From: Pseudomonas sp. R84
Lineage (GTDB): Bacteria > Pseudomonadota > Gammaproteobacteria > Pseudomonadales > Pseudomonadaceae
Assembly (NCBI RefSeq): GCF_009834515.1
Contig: NZ_CP019426.1
Span: 3,771,501-3,835,500, forward strand
DNA length: 64,000 bases
Direction: 5' to 3'
Shown here: positions 16,087-30,300 of the stretch, in pieces
Numbering within the stretch: position 1 is the stretch's first letter
Layout: each line of letters starts with the position of its first letter
Notes under the pieces: generated by a model
Databases searched by the model: none
Seen by the model: the letters and a program-made list of their open reading frames with translations, nothing else
Told to the model about the DNA's origin: nothing
Translations under genes and position numbers: made by a program

Positions 16087-16162
16087 TTCGCGAGCAGGCT
16101 CGCTCCCACATTGGGAATGCGATCGAAGGTGGGAGCGAGCCTGCTCGCGAAGGCGTCGGTAC
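16087..16162. repeat. REP doublet (inverted pair)
   Basis: Inverted GCGAGCAGGCTCGCTCCCAC and GTGGGAGCGAGCCTGCTCGC copies separated by about 20 bases, just after cobM. Confidence 0.92.
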
Positions 16163-16189
16163 ATTTCATCCATAAAAAACTCACCCATA

Positions 16190-16219
16190 AAAAAACGGCG
16201 CTCACGGGGCGCCGTTTTT
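16190..16219. terminator. Bidirectional intrinsic terminator between cobM and nfuA
   Basis: AAAAACGGCGC and GCGCCGTTTTT form a perfect stem with a short loop. Flanking A and T runs let it serve both convergent genes. Confidence 0.85.
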
Positions 16220-16242
16220 CATGTCCGCAGTGAACACCTTAC

Positions 16243-16884
<642 letters not shown>

Positions 16885-17907
16885 CTAGTATTTTTGTCGG
16901 GAAAGATTCTCGTCCGCCCCGTCGTCGATCCGCGTCTTGAGCCAGCGATAGCTGCGTTTTTCCACCCATTCGTAGCTCAACCAGGAGCCGACAGCGATGG
17001 CCAGCGCGCACACGACAAACATCAAATACGGGTTGATGCCGTAGCGGCGGGCCAGATAACCGCCTGCCGACAACACCAGAACGTGCATCAGATACACCGA
17101 ATACGAGCAATCGCCGAGCAGTTTGAGGACACGACTACGTTCGACATAACGCTCCAGTGAGATACACGCCATCACCAGCACCGCACTCGGCACCCCCCAG
17201 TTGAGCAGCCTCGGCGCCGGTGCCCAATGATAAATCGCCAGCAACGCCGCGACGATGGCCGCCAGCGGCAACCACAGTCCCGCACCGATCCAGCCCCGGC
17301 GATAAAGCATGCCGATGCCGATCCCCAGCAGAAACTCATAGACGATGTCCGACCGATAGAACTCGCTGATCCAGCCAAACCCGGTCCATGCCTGACTCAC
17401 TGCAAACAGCAACGCCGCGACTACCAGCAGGCGCACCTGCAAGCGAAACAGCAGCGCCCAGGCGAACAGCACGTAAAAAAGGATTTCGTAATTAAGCGTC
17501 CAGCCGACATTCAGCGTCGGATAAATGCCGTAGCCGCCGGGGTTCTCAGTCGGAATGAACAGCAACGACAACAACACATGGCCCCAATCCACGGTTTGGT
17601 CCGGCAGCAACGGCTGGGCAAACACCACCAGCAGCGCCATCAGCAGCGTATACAGCCAATACGCCGGGACGATGCGAAACAGCCGATACAACAGAAAGCG
17701 CGCGGGCGGCAGCGGTTTGTTTTCGGTCGAGAGGAAAATCACCAGACCGCTGATGACGAAGAAGATATCGACGCCTACCGCGCCCTTGTCGATGAAAAGC
17801 TGCCCGATTGGCCCGCGTGATTTGAAGTCAAAGAAAATCTGCATGAAGTGGTGGCAGACCACCGTCCACGCGGCCAGCGCACGCAGGGCTTGCACTGAAA
17901 TCAACAT
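16885..17907 (-). CDS. Membrane acyltransferase of the acyltransferase 3 family
   Basis: This 340-residue integral membrane protein has about ten hydrophobic helices. The N-terminal ISVQALRALAAWTVVCHHF carries the family's catalytic-region histidine, followed by GVDIFFVISGLVIFLS, the signature of OafA/YrhL-type O-acyltransferases. These transfer acetyl or other acyl groups to extracytoplasmic sugars; the acceptor here is unknown. ATG 17907 is the correct start. The longer frame (from 18033) is translated REP sequence and lacks family resemblance. The C-terminal tail is short and basic to acidic (RWLKTRIDDGADENL). There is no polysaccharide operon nearby. Confidence 0.88.
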   Translation of the reverse strand: MLISVQALRALAAWTVVCHHFMQIFFDFKSRGPIGQLFIDKGAVGVDIFFVISGLVIFLSTENKPLPPARFLLYRLFRIVPAYWLYTLLMALLVVFAQPLLPDQTVDWGHVLLSLLFIPTENPGGYGIYPTLNVGWTLNYEILFYVLFAWALLFRLQVRLLVVAALLFAVSQAWTGFGWISEFYRSDIVYEFLLGIGIGMLYRRGWIGAGLWLPLAAIVAALLAIYHWAPAPRLLNWGVPSAVLVMACISLERYVERSRVLKLLGDCSYSVYLMHVLVLSAGGYLARRYGINPYLMFVVCALAIAVGSWLSYEWVEKRSYRWLKTRIDDGADENLSRQKY

Positions 17908-17947
17908 CGGCCGCTCCCGATCACAATTCCTGAAACCACCGCAGACC

Positions 17948-18046
17948 CCTTGTAGGAGTGAGCCTGCTCGCGATGGCGGCGGCACATTCAACATCTCCAG
18001 TGCCTGATTCTCCGCTATCGCGAGCAGGCTCACTCCTACAAGGGGT
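17948..18046. repeat. REP doublet (inverted pair)
   Basis: Inverted TTGTAGGAGTGAGCCTGCTC and GAGCAGGCTCACTCCTACAA copies about 60 bases apart. It is nearly identical in layout to the doublet within cobN (8701-8798). Confidence 0.92.
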
Positions 18047-18092
18047 TTTGCGGTGTCGCTTGAAGTTGGGACAGCAGCCTCGCTTCAAACGA

Positions 18093-20399
18093 TCAAAGAT
18101 TCTCGTAGCGGTTCATGTCCAGCACGCCCTCTTCCACCGGATCGGTTTCGTGAATGTACTGACTCAAATCGTGGAAATAGAACCAGAATTGCGGATGACT
18201 GCGGCGGATCCCCCAACGTTCGACGATTTTCTCGAAGCGGTTGGCATCCTTGGCGTTTTCCATTGCATCGACAAACGCCGGCACCTGATCGGCCGGGACA
18301 TTAAAGATGAAGTTCGGATAGCTGCTGAGCACGCCCGGGTAAATGGTCAGCGTATCCAGCCCGGGCTGATAACGCCGTGACTCGCCGAGCAGGAACGCCA
18401 CGTTACTGTGCGCGCGGTTGCGCAACAGGCTGTACACCTCGCGTTTGCCACCGGCGGTTTCGACACGCAGCATGGTCGCTTCCGGAAGTTGGTCGATGAC
18501 CTGCAATCCGGCCGCCGGGCGCGATGTCAGGCGACTCAATGCCTGTTCGGCATTTTGCAGCGCCGGGTCGATATTTGGCCGTGAGCAGTAAGCGCCGGCG
18601 CAACGATTGATCGGATCCGGCCGCGCATTGAGATCACCGTAACGCGCGAGCAATTGCATGGCGAAATCGTATTTCGGGTCTTTCTCGTCGAGTTTCAGCG
18701 CAGTCGGCTTATCGTCGTCAATCGCCTCGTAATCGAGCCACATCTTGAACTGGCCGCCGCTCTGGTACCAATCGTCGAGGAAATCCTCACGAGAGTCGGC
18801 GGGCATCAGGCGCAAGAAATTCTGCTCAGCGCCGTTGCGGATCAGGTCAAAATACAGGCGGGTCTGCGCCTGATGCGAGACATTGCCGAACACATCGAAA
18901 TTGACCGCCAACTGATAATAAGTGCGCTCGAGCAAGGGGTAGTCGAATAGCCACATTGTCTGCGGCACCTCGCCAATCAGGCCTTTGGTCACCGAGGCGC
19001 TGTCGAAGTGGCGAAAAATGCTCAGCAGCGCGTTGTCGTTGCCGGCCCACAGGGTCGACCAGCTCGGTTCGGGGAGATCGGCGTAGCTGTCGCGGCGCAG
19101 AGCCTCATATTCATTGCGCTTGTCGCGGTAGTTGCGCCACAGGCTCAACACGCTGCCGACATCGTCGTTCTGCCCAGGCATGGCCAGTAAAGGCGTGGCT
19201 TGGCCGCGATAGTTCGGGTCTGTGATGTAGAGGTCGTGCTCCGGCGCCTGGAACAGCGCCCAGAAGTTGTCGCGAATCACGTCGGTCGCAATCTGCCCAC
19301 GGCACACCGGGCCGCGAATAAAGGTGCGGACAAAGTACTCGGCGTTGTCGAGCATGAATTGGTAACGCGCCTGCGCCGGAATCGCCTCGAATGTCGCGAA
19401 GGGATTCGCGCGGCTCTGCGGGCCGTAACCCGGCAAGGCATTGACCTGCCAGTTGCCGCTGTAAAACAGGCTTTTCACCCGCGCCATCTTCGCCGCGCTC
19501 AGCAGATAGGTGATATGGGTTTTGTGCACGATCACCCCTTGCACCGGCCACAAGCGGTAATACACCTGGGTGCCCGGATCGTCGTTGGGACGACGGGTGG
19601 CGATCAGGTCGATCGGCTGCCCGCTCGGTGTGCGCGAACGCACCCACTGGAAGTAATGCCCCGGCTCGCCATCCTTGAAATAGATGTGCGCGAGGTACAA
19701 GTGCTCGTAAAGCCACCGTCCGACCAGACTCTGCCGGGCGCCGGGAGTATTAAGCAGATTTTCCCACTGGACGATTTGCAGCGCCTCTTTCGCGCTCGGC
19801 GCCAGGCCTTGTTCGTCAATCGGGGCACCCGAGGCCAGCCAGCGCTGCAGCGTCTGATATTGCTGATCGGTCAGCCCGGTCACCGCCAGCGGCATGCCTT
19901 CTTTCGGATGGGCGCCGGCGTAGCCCTCAAACTCGGCGGGCAGCGAGCACATGTTCTCGCGGTTCAGGCCCAGCACAATCTCTTCCGGGAGTTTGGCGTT
20001 GGGCGTCAGCGGCGTCTTGTGCCCGAGCTCGAGCATGCGCGCCATCAGCGCCGCCTGACTGCCCTGCGCATCGAGCACCGAATAGAAGTCTTTCTGCTGC
20101 CAGGCGCGTTTACCGAAGGCGTCGTAAAACAGTCGCGTGGTCGGTGCCGCTTGTGTGCGCTCGCCGTCATAGACCGGCATTTTGCTCGCGCCACGGGCCG
20201 CACCCTCGCCACTGCCCAGATTCAACTGGCAGGCCGAGTCGTAGCAGGCATGGCAGGCCACGCACTTCTCGGTGAAGATTGGCTGGATGTCGCGGACGTA
20301 CGAAATCGACTGAGAAATGGCCGGCACAGTCGCTGGCTCTTGCGCCACGGCGCCCCAGCTGAGAAACAGCAACACAAAACCAATGACGCGGTAAGACAT
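18093..20399 (-). CDS. cti: Fatty acid cis-trans isomerase
   Basis: This 768-residue periplasmic enzyme converts cis-unsaturated fatty acids in membrane phospholipids to trans, a fast response to solvents and heat known from Pseudomonas and Vibrio. A signal peptide (YRVIGFVLLFLSWGAVAQ) is followed at about residue 40-50 by a c-type heme site CVACH in IFTEKCVACHACYDSACQ, as in known Cti. ATG 20399 starts exactly at the signal peptide; the longer frame adds 26 unrelated residues. It is divergent from metH and monocistronic. Confidence 0.94.
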   Translation of the reverse strand: MSYRVIGFVLLFLSWGAVAQEPATVPAISQSISYVRDIQPIFTEKCVACHACYDSACQLNLGSGEGAARGASKMPVYDGERTQAAPTTRLFYDAFGKRAWQQKDFYSVLDAQGSQAALMARMLELGHKTPLTPNAKLPEEIVLGLNRENMCSLPAEFEGYAGAHPKEGMPLAVTGLTDQQYQTLQRWLASGAPIDEQGLAPSAKEALQIVQWENLLNTPGARQSLVGRWLYEHLYLAHIYFKDGEPGHYFQWVRSRTPSGQPIDLIATRRPNDDPGTQVYYRLWPVQGVIVHKTHITYLLSAAKMARVKSLFYSGNWQVNALPGYGPQSRANPFATFEAIPAQARYQFMLDNAEYFVRTFIRGPVCRGQIATDVIRDNFWALFQAPEHDLYITDPNYRGQATPLLAMPGQNDDVGSVLSLWRNYRDKRNEYEALRRDSYADLPEPSWSTLWAGNDNALLSIFRHFDSASVTKGLIGEVPQTMWLFDYPLLERTYYQLAVNFDVFGNVSHQAQTRLYFDLIRNGAEQNFLRLMPADSREDFLDDWYQSGGQFKMWLDYEAIDDDKPTALKLDEKDPKYDFAMQLLARYGDLNARPDPINRCAGAYCSRPNIDPALQNAEQALSRLTSRPAAGLQVIDQLPEATMLRVETAGGKREVYSLLRNRAHSNVAFLLGESRRYQPGLDTLTIYPGVLSSYPNFIFNVPADQVPAFVDAMENAKDANRFEKIVERWGIRRSHPQFWFYFHDLSQYIHETDPVEEGVLDMNRYENL

Positions 20400-20553
20400 G
20401 CTGCTGATCCCGATTGTTAAAAAACGCCGCGATTCTACAGTATGACGCCCGTACCAACATGAGCGATATTCATGCAAAAGCCCAACATGCTCTAAAAGCG
20501 CACAGGTTTGCTATGATCCCGCTCCTTCGTAATGGTCTTTCCGAGTAGTCCAA

Positions 20554-24264
<3,711 letters not shown>

Positions 24265-24274
24265 GTCTGGCCAA

Positions 24275-24303
24275 GGGCCTGGGAACCTTCTGCTCCCAGG
24301 CCC
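24275..24303. terminator. Hairpin between convergent metH and the NEL gene
   Basis: GGGCCTGGGA pairs perfectly with TCCCAGGCCC across a 9-base loop. It lacks a T run, so it is only a probable transcription stop for the two converging genes. Confidence 0.5.
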
Positions 24304-24317
24304 GCCCCATCACTGCG

Positions 24318-27300
24318 TCACGGCCGCCACGAGGGCCCCGGTTGCGGTGACGAAGGGCCCGGCTGCGGCCCCTCTTCATGCGCTCCTGCCAATTTCTGCA
24401 TTTCCTGGCGGGTCAGCGCCTGCAGCGTCGCGGAACGCGCATCGGCCAGTTCGATCCTTAACGCTTGCATCGCATCGAGATACGTCTGGAGCGATTCTGC
24501 ACTGTCGTTTCTGTCGGGATGTGCATCCTCAACCTCTTCCATGCGCCTTGCGGCGTTCTGTTCAAGCGCCTGGAACTCGGCGGGATATTGTTCTTGCAGA
24601 TAGACACCCCAGTAATCACGCGCACTAAGATCCTCCACGAATATGTTCGACGCCTCATCCGCCAGTACAGAGGCGCGTGCGTTGATCAATCGCCGCCCCC
24701 GGATGGGCGTGCCGTACAGCATATGCTCCGGTTGTGCCGGTAATTCCAGCCCGTCCGGCCAACCGCGGATCATGCCGATGCGATACTGCAGTCGCACTTC
24801 CGCTCTGTCCTGGTTAACGGCAACGGCTTCAGCCAGCCTGTCGACCCTGTCAAGTCGAAACAGGCGTCGGGTCATATCCAACAGGGCTCTGCCTCGCAGA
24901 TCCGCACGATGACGAGGTATATCGCGTAAAGCGGTGTACACATAAACCCGTGTTTCCAGTTCGCTGAAAGAAAGAATGCGGCCATCAGGACAGGTGCCAT
25001 GGGTCTCGGCGTTGGCAAATAACAGCTCGCGCAATTCGGTATTTTCACTCGCTGCCTGAATGACTTGCCATACCCGGTGAGTCAGATCGCCACCCGCCAG
25101 CCTGAACTCGGCGGTATCGTGCAGCGTCGAGAGCAAATGAAAGAACGACTCATGATTGGCTTCTTGCGCCAATTGCTGCCACATCTTTTGCCGAGCGGAG
25201 CGCGCATCGACGGGTGTGTAAGTCAGCCAGGTTTCCATGGCCGGCGCAGCCACGTCGTGTTGCGGGTTGGCAATAACCTCAAGTGCCTCGACACCCGCAT
25301 GCACATCTGCACCCGGCACAACCGCTGCGCCGCCACCGGCCCCCCCGCCATCACTGTCATCGCTGTCATCGCTGTCATCGCTCCCGGACCCCGATTCATA
25401 GTCAAAATCGGACTCGCTGTCGGCATGTAACTGGCGCTGCACGATTTCATGATCCAGAGTGGCTCGCGACAGTCCCATCACAGGGCGGCCATCGTTGGCC
25501 ACGCTGTAATCCCTGAGCTGTTCCAGACTATTGAGAAGCAGTGGATTTTCGGACAGGTCAGTGCCGGCAACCAGTGGTTGATGCGCGCCCCCCAACAACC
25601 AGCCAGGTATGTTCATGATGCGGTTGAGCGTCAGGTTCAACGTTTGCAGATGTTCCAGCTCCATTATTCCGTCTGGCCAATGCTGCAGACCATTGTTGGC
25701 GAGATTGAGGGTTTCCAGTCGGCTGAACGCGCTGGCGTTGAAGTCGTCCAGACGGTTGTGACTGAGGTCCAGCCATCGCAGGCGATCCCCTCCGACCTGG
25801 GAATAAAGGCTTTGCGCATCCCCAAAGCGATTGCCGCTCAACTCCAGCCGCGACAACTGGCTCAGGTTGCCGACGCCCCCCGGCAGCACCTCCAGCGCAT
25901 TGCCATTGAGCGTCAGCGTGGTCACCTCAGGGAAAGCGCGGCAAAACCCGCTGAAACTTTGCAACGTGAATCGGGTACCGGTCAGATTGAGCGTGCGGAC
26001 ATGGGAAAGCACTGTCGACAGTGGCGGTAAATCGCCTGTGTGCACCCCGGTAAGATTCAGTGTCTGCCCTGCGCCATCGGCATGACCGGTCACGCCATCC
26101 TGCCAGCATTCACGGATTTTCAGCGCAGCCATTTCTCGACTGTACGCCGAGACCAGACTGCCGTAGACATTGGCCTCACGGGCAAAGATCCAGCCATTCA
26201 ATTCGCGGGTCATTGATACGGCGGTTTCTTGCCATTCGCGCAACCGGGCATCGATCCCTGCATCAGTCAGCCCCTCCAGACGTAATCGGGCCACGCATTG
26301 CTGCGCCTCTTCCGGGGAAATGATCGGGTTCAGATCCTGCACCCGCTGTGCAAAACCTGTGGGACCTTCAACCACGGTGGTCTCGAGAAGCGGCGGCAAC
26401 AGGCGTTCAACGAGAGAAAACGCTGTCTCGGCCGGCATCTCGCCCGGAGGCATCAGCAGCGGTACAGGTTGCAAGTCAAATTGCCCCAAGGCACCGATGG
26501 GCAGACCTCTGGCGCTTTCGATACGCCCTTGCGCCGCCGTCAAGGCCGCCGCCCCTTCAACACTGAAAGGATTGTTGGTCATCAGGCTGGTGCGCAGCAG
26601 CATGTCTGCGTGGCCGAGCACGGATTTCGGCAGTGCAGCGATGTTGTTGTAGCGCAGGTCCAGCCATTTCAATTGTGGAAGGTTTTCAGCGCCCCTTGGC
26701 CACGCACCGAGTGCATTCGAGCTGAGGTTCAATGTCTTGAGGCGGGTCAGGCCCGACACATCCAGTTCGGTCAGCCGATTGAGGCGCATGCTCAGATGTT
26801 CAAGGTTTACCAGACCATTGATCCGGCTCTGCAGCGCAGGGGTGGATTCGATCTGGTTAAAGGAGAGGTCCAGTCGCGTCAGTTGCGCCAGGTCGCCCGG
26901 CCTGAACGGCACCTCAGTCAAAACGCTCGAAGTGATTTCCAGGTTACGCACGCCACTGAAGGCCATGAGAAAATCGCGAACCTGCTCGACCGGCGCAACC
27001 ATACGGTCAAAGCGCACGGTCCGCACGTGGGAAAATGTGCCGGCCGGTAACCGGGGTAGCTCGCTGACGGTGATTTCGTTCTGCGTCCAGGTCGAGTCAT
27101 ACAGCTCGAATACGCCGGCATCGTCGCGGTTCACGGGAAGTTCCCGCTCCAGTGGGCCAGGCGGTTGCACATTGGAGTCCAGGCTATAGCGCTTGCGTAT
27201 GGCAGCACGCCAGTTTTTTTCGAGTGCGCGCAGCACCCGGACATTGGGTTGCGTCTGCCAGCGCGGCAATAGCATGGTCGTTCTCAGTCCATCGGACGCC

Positions 27301-30300
27301 GTGGGGTGATAAAACTGCCGGAAGATCCCGGCGTGCTCTGCACGTAAAGCCTCGACGGCGTTGAGTCTGGTTTCGGGGGTGTTCCACAGGTTCATGATGC
27401 GCGCAGGCAACGGATTGATATGCCCGGCCTCCCCCGTGAGAAACTCCAGCTCGCCGGCACAGTAGCGGCGAACCATCAAGTCGAGATCAACCAGATGTCC
27501 GAATTCCCCCATGTACTTTTTGACGTACTCATAAGCGGGCTTGAACGCCTCATGGGAAAACCTCGACCAGTCCAGCGATAGCCCCGCCCAGAGTCGTTCA
27601 TGTCCGGTGTAGAGCGAGTCAGGAATGGAACTGATGGCGGTGCGCGACAGGTCCAGACGCTGCAGTGCAGGAAGCCCTTGCACATAGGCAGGCCACTGCA
27701 CCAGGCTCAAGCCTTCGATCTTGATTTTTTCCAGGTGTGTGAGTGGTGCCAGGTCAAGCACCGGGGCGGGAGTGAACAATCCCGCGTAGTTGAGGTGAAG
27801 CTCTTCAAGCCCGGTCAATGCTCGCAATCTGGCTGGAAAAGAGATCGCCAATGCAGGCGCCGCTGTTCTGAACTTCAGACTTTTCAGCGAGGCCATTCTG
27901 GTCACCGCCTCGGGCAAGGTGGTCAATGCCATTTGTTGCAGCGCATAGATGCCATAGTGATTGCTCCGCTGCCCCAGCGACAATTTCTCGACATTGGGCA
28001 GCAGAGCCAGAAACGCTTCGGCATTGCCGTCGGTCATACCGTTGCCACCAATGGTCAGTTCGCGCACATGGGTAAAATCCGCCGCAAGTGCCGGCAAAGG
28101 ATCGTAGGTGATGAACGCGAGCTGGTCTGCCCCGGGCATCTCGGCGGCTAACGGTGCCTTGCGCCAGCACGCCTTCAGCGCTTGCGCAGCCCGCAACCGG
28201 TGGCCCTGCTCGCCGCGCGCAGCCGTCGAATGCTCCACCCATTGATCAAGTGTCGTCTCAAGGTTGTTCCATTCAAGCAGGCGGTCCTGCAACATCTGAG
28301 CGATCTGGCTCTCGTTATCGCCCGCCCGCACTCGTCCCAGAATGAAGTCGTCAGCCTGCCTTTCGGTGAGATCGGGATAGATATCGCGCGCCCGTGCACT
28401 CAGCGCCGGATTGAGCCTGGGCCCCCTTCCGCTGGCGGCGTAACCGGTCAAGGTTTCGCTGACCCGCACAGGTGCCTTGAACCACTTGCCCTGCGGCTCC
28501 AGAAAGGCCAGCGTGGTGCTGTAATGCTGATCGGCGTATTCGATGATCTTTTTTTGCAGTTCGGGCCACTGACTGACCTCCGGCATGCCCAGGCTACGGC
28601 GCGCATCATCGGGCAAGGCGTGCATGATCGATGCGTAAAAGTTGCCTGCGCTTCGAGGCAGGCTATTGAGTTCTTCACCGCGATCATTGAATGCCTGGAA
28701 TTGCGGGCCCTTTTTGATCAGGTATTTTTTTTCGCGGGCCGTCTCGCTGCCAATGCTGTCGAGCAACGTGCCACTGTCCTTGCCTTCGCGGACTTCCAGC
28801 CGCACGTTGTCTGGCCAGCCCGGCAGACGTTCCAGGGTGCGCAGCGCCAGGTGGCGGCTGTCCGCCGAGGCGATGTTTTCGCTGCGCAAGCCGGCATAGG
28901 CCGTGACTTGCCGACTTCGCCGCGCGTACCAACGAGCGTCCTCCAGCATCCGCAACGGGACTCGATGGGGAGAGCCCAGCCGCGCAAGATCATCGGTGTG
29001 ACTGTGTGCAAGGATCTCTTGCGCAGCCGCGTCGCTGAGTCCCGGACAGGCGTTCTGCAAGAGCGTGACCCTGGCGTCGACGGGTTCGGTGCCCTTGTAA
29101 ATACTGTCGTGAATCGCTGGTTGACGGGTTTGCGCGTGAGCGGCCATTTGCTTGCCAAATTCTGCCGGCCTCGCGTCATGCACGCGCGCGCCTTCCCCTC
29201 CTAGCAGTCGAGTGATTTCGGACTCGTCGAGCTGCGCCAGAATTCGCGCTGGCATATCCCCGCTCAGGATCTCGGGCCGGGTGACCTGGATCGGTACCTT
29301 GACGCTCACACCCCGAACCCGGCGTTCGGATCCGTACTTGACGGATTTACCGGACATCTGCGGCCCTTCGAAGACCTCCAGCACCCGGTTCGCCGGCCAG
29401 CGCGGCATTTCAGTCACCAGCGGTAACGCATAAAAGTACATTTCGTCGATCGGCTGCGTCCCCTGCAACTGCTCCATGACGCGCGCCGTATCCGCATCAG
29501 CCTTGAACAGTTGCATGGCCTGAGTCAGCTCTGGCGGCGGCGCGGCTTTATCCAGATGCATCTTGCGCAACGCATTGTCACTGACGCCGCTGATATCGCC
29601 AGCCTTGATCAGTTCGGCGTCGGAAAATACGTCGGTGACATGCCCCATGCGCCGTAACAGGGTGAGGCGATCCCACGCCAGAGGCCGTTCCAGTGAATGA
29701 CGCCAGGCCCCCCGGCCATTGCTTTCGAGCACAGGCTGATAGGCGCTGGCGTCAGTGGGATGCCTGATGCGCCACTTGCTGATCGATTCGTCATAAAACT
29801 GCTCGTAAACCTTACCGTCCTGACGAATAAAGGTTTTGCCATCGATCACGTACTGTCCCTGCGTGTTCGGGCCAGGACTGGCCTCCAGCGTCACCGTGGA
29901 TTCGTACGCGCCGAGATCGGGCTTCCACAGTCGCGTCTGGCCATTGGGCAGCTTCACCGGGCTGAGTTGTTCGATGACCGGAACCGCACTGGCGGCTGAG
30001 AATTTGCGCACACCCACGCCCACCCCCGCCATCACCACGATCTGGGCCAGGTTCTCGGCGACGTCGATCAGATGATCCTTGGCCGCCCTGCGATCGCCTT
30101 CACTCCACTCGATCGCGCCCTCCAGGGTCTCGTACAACAATTGCCCGGCCATCACCACCATCATGACTTCGCCCAACACCGGCACAAACATCGACACCAT
30201 GTTCAATCCCAGCATGCCGATTTGCATCAAGTGCGCCAGCTTGGCCTCACGCGCTTTCACATCGACGTCAGCCGTCGGCACGGCGTGACTTCGGGCGTCG

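Noticed and set aside
17908..18033. N-terminal extension of the acyltransferase
   Set aside because: These 42 residues are mostly translated REP sequence, and the family starts at MLISVQALRALAAW (17907).
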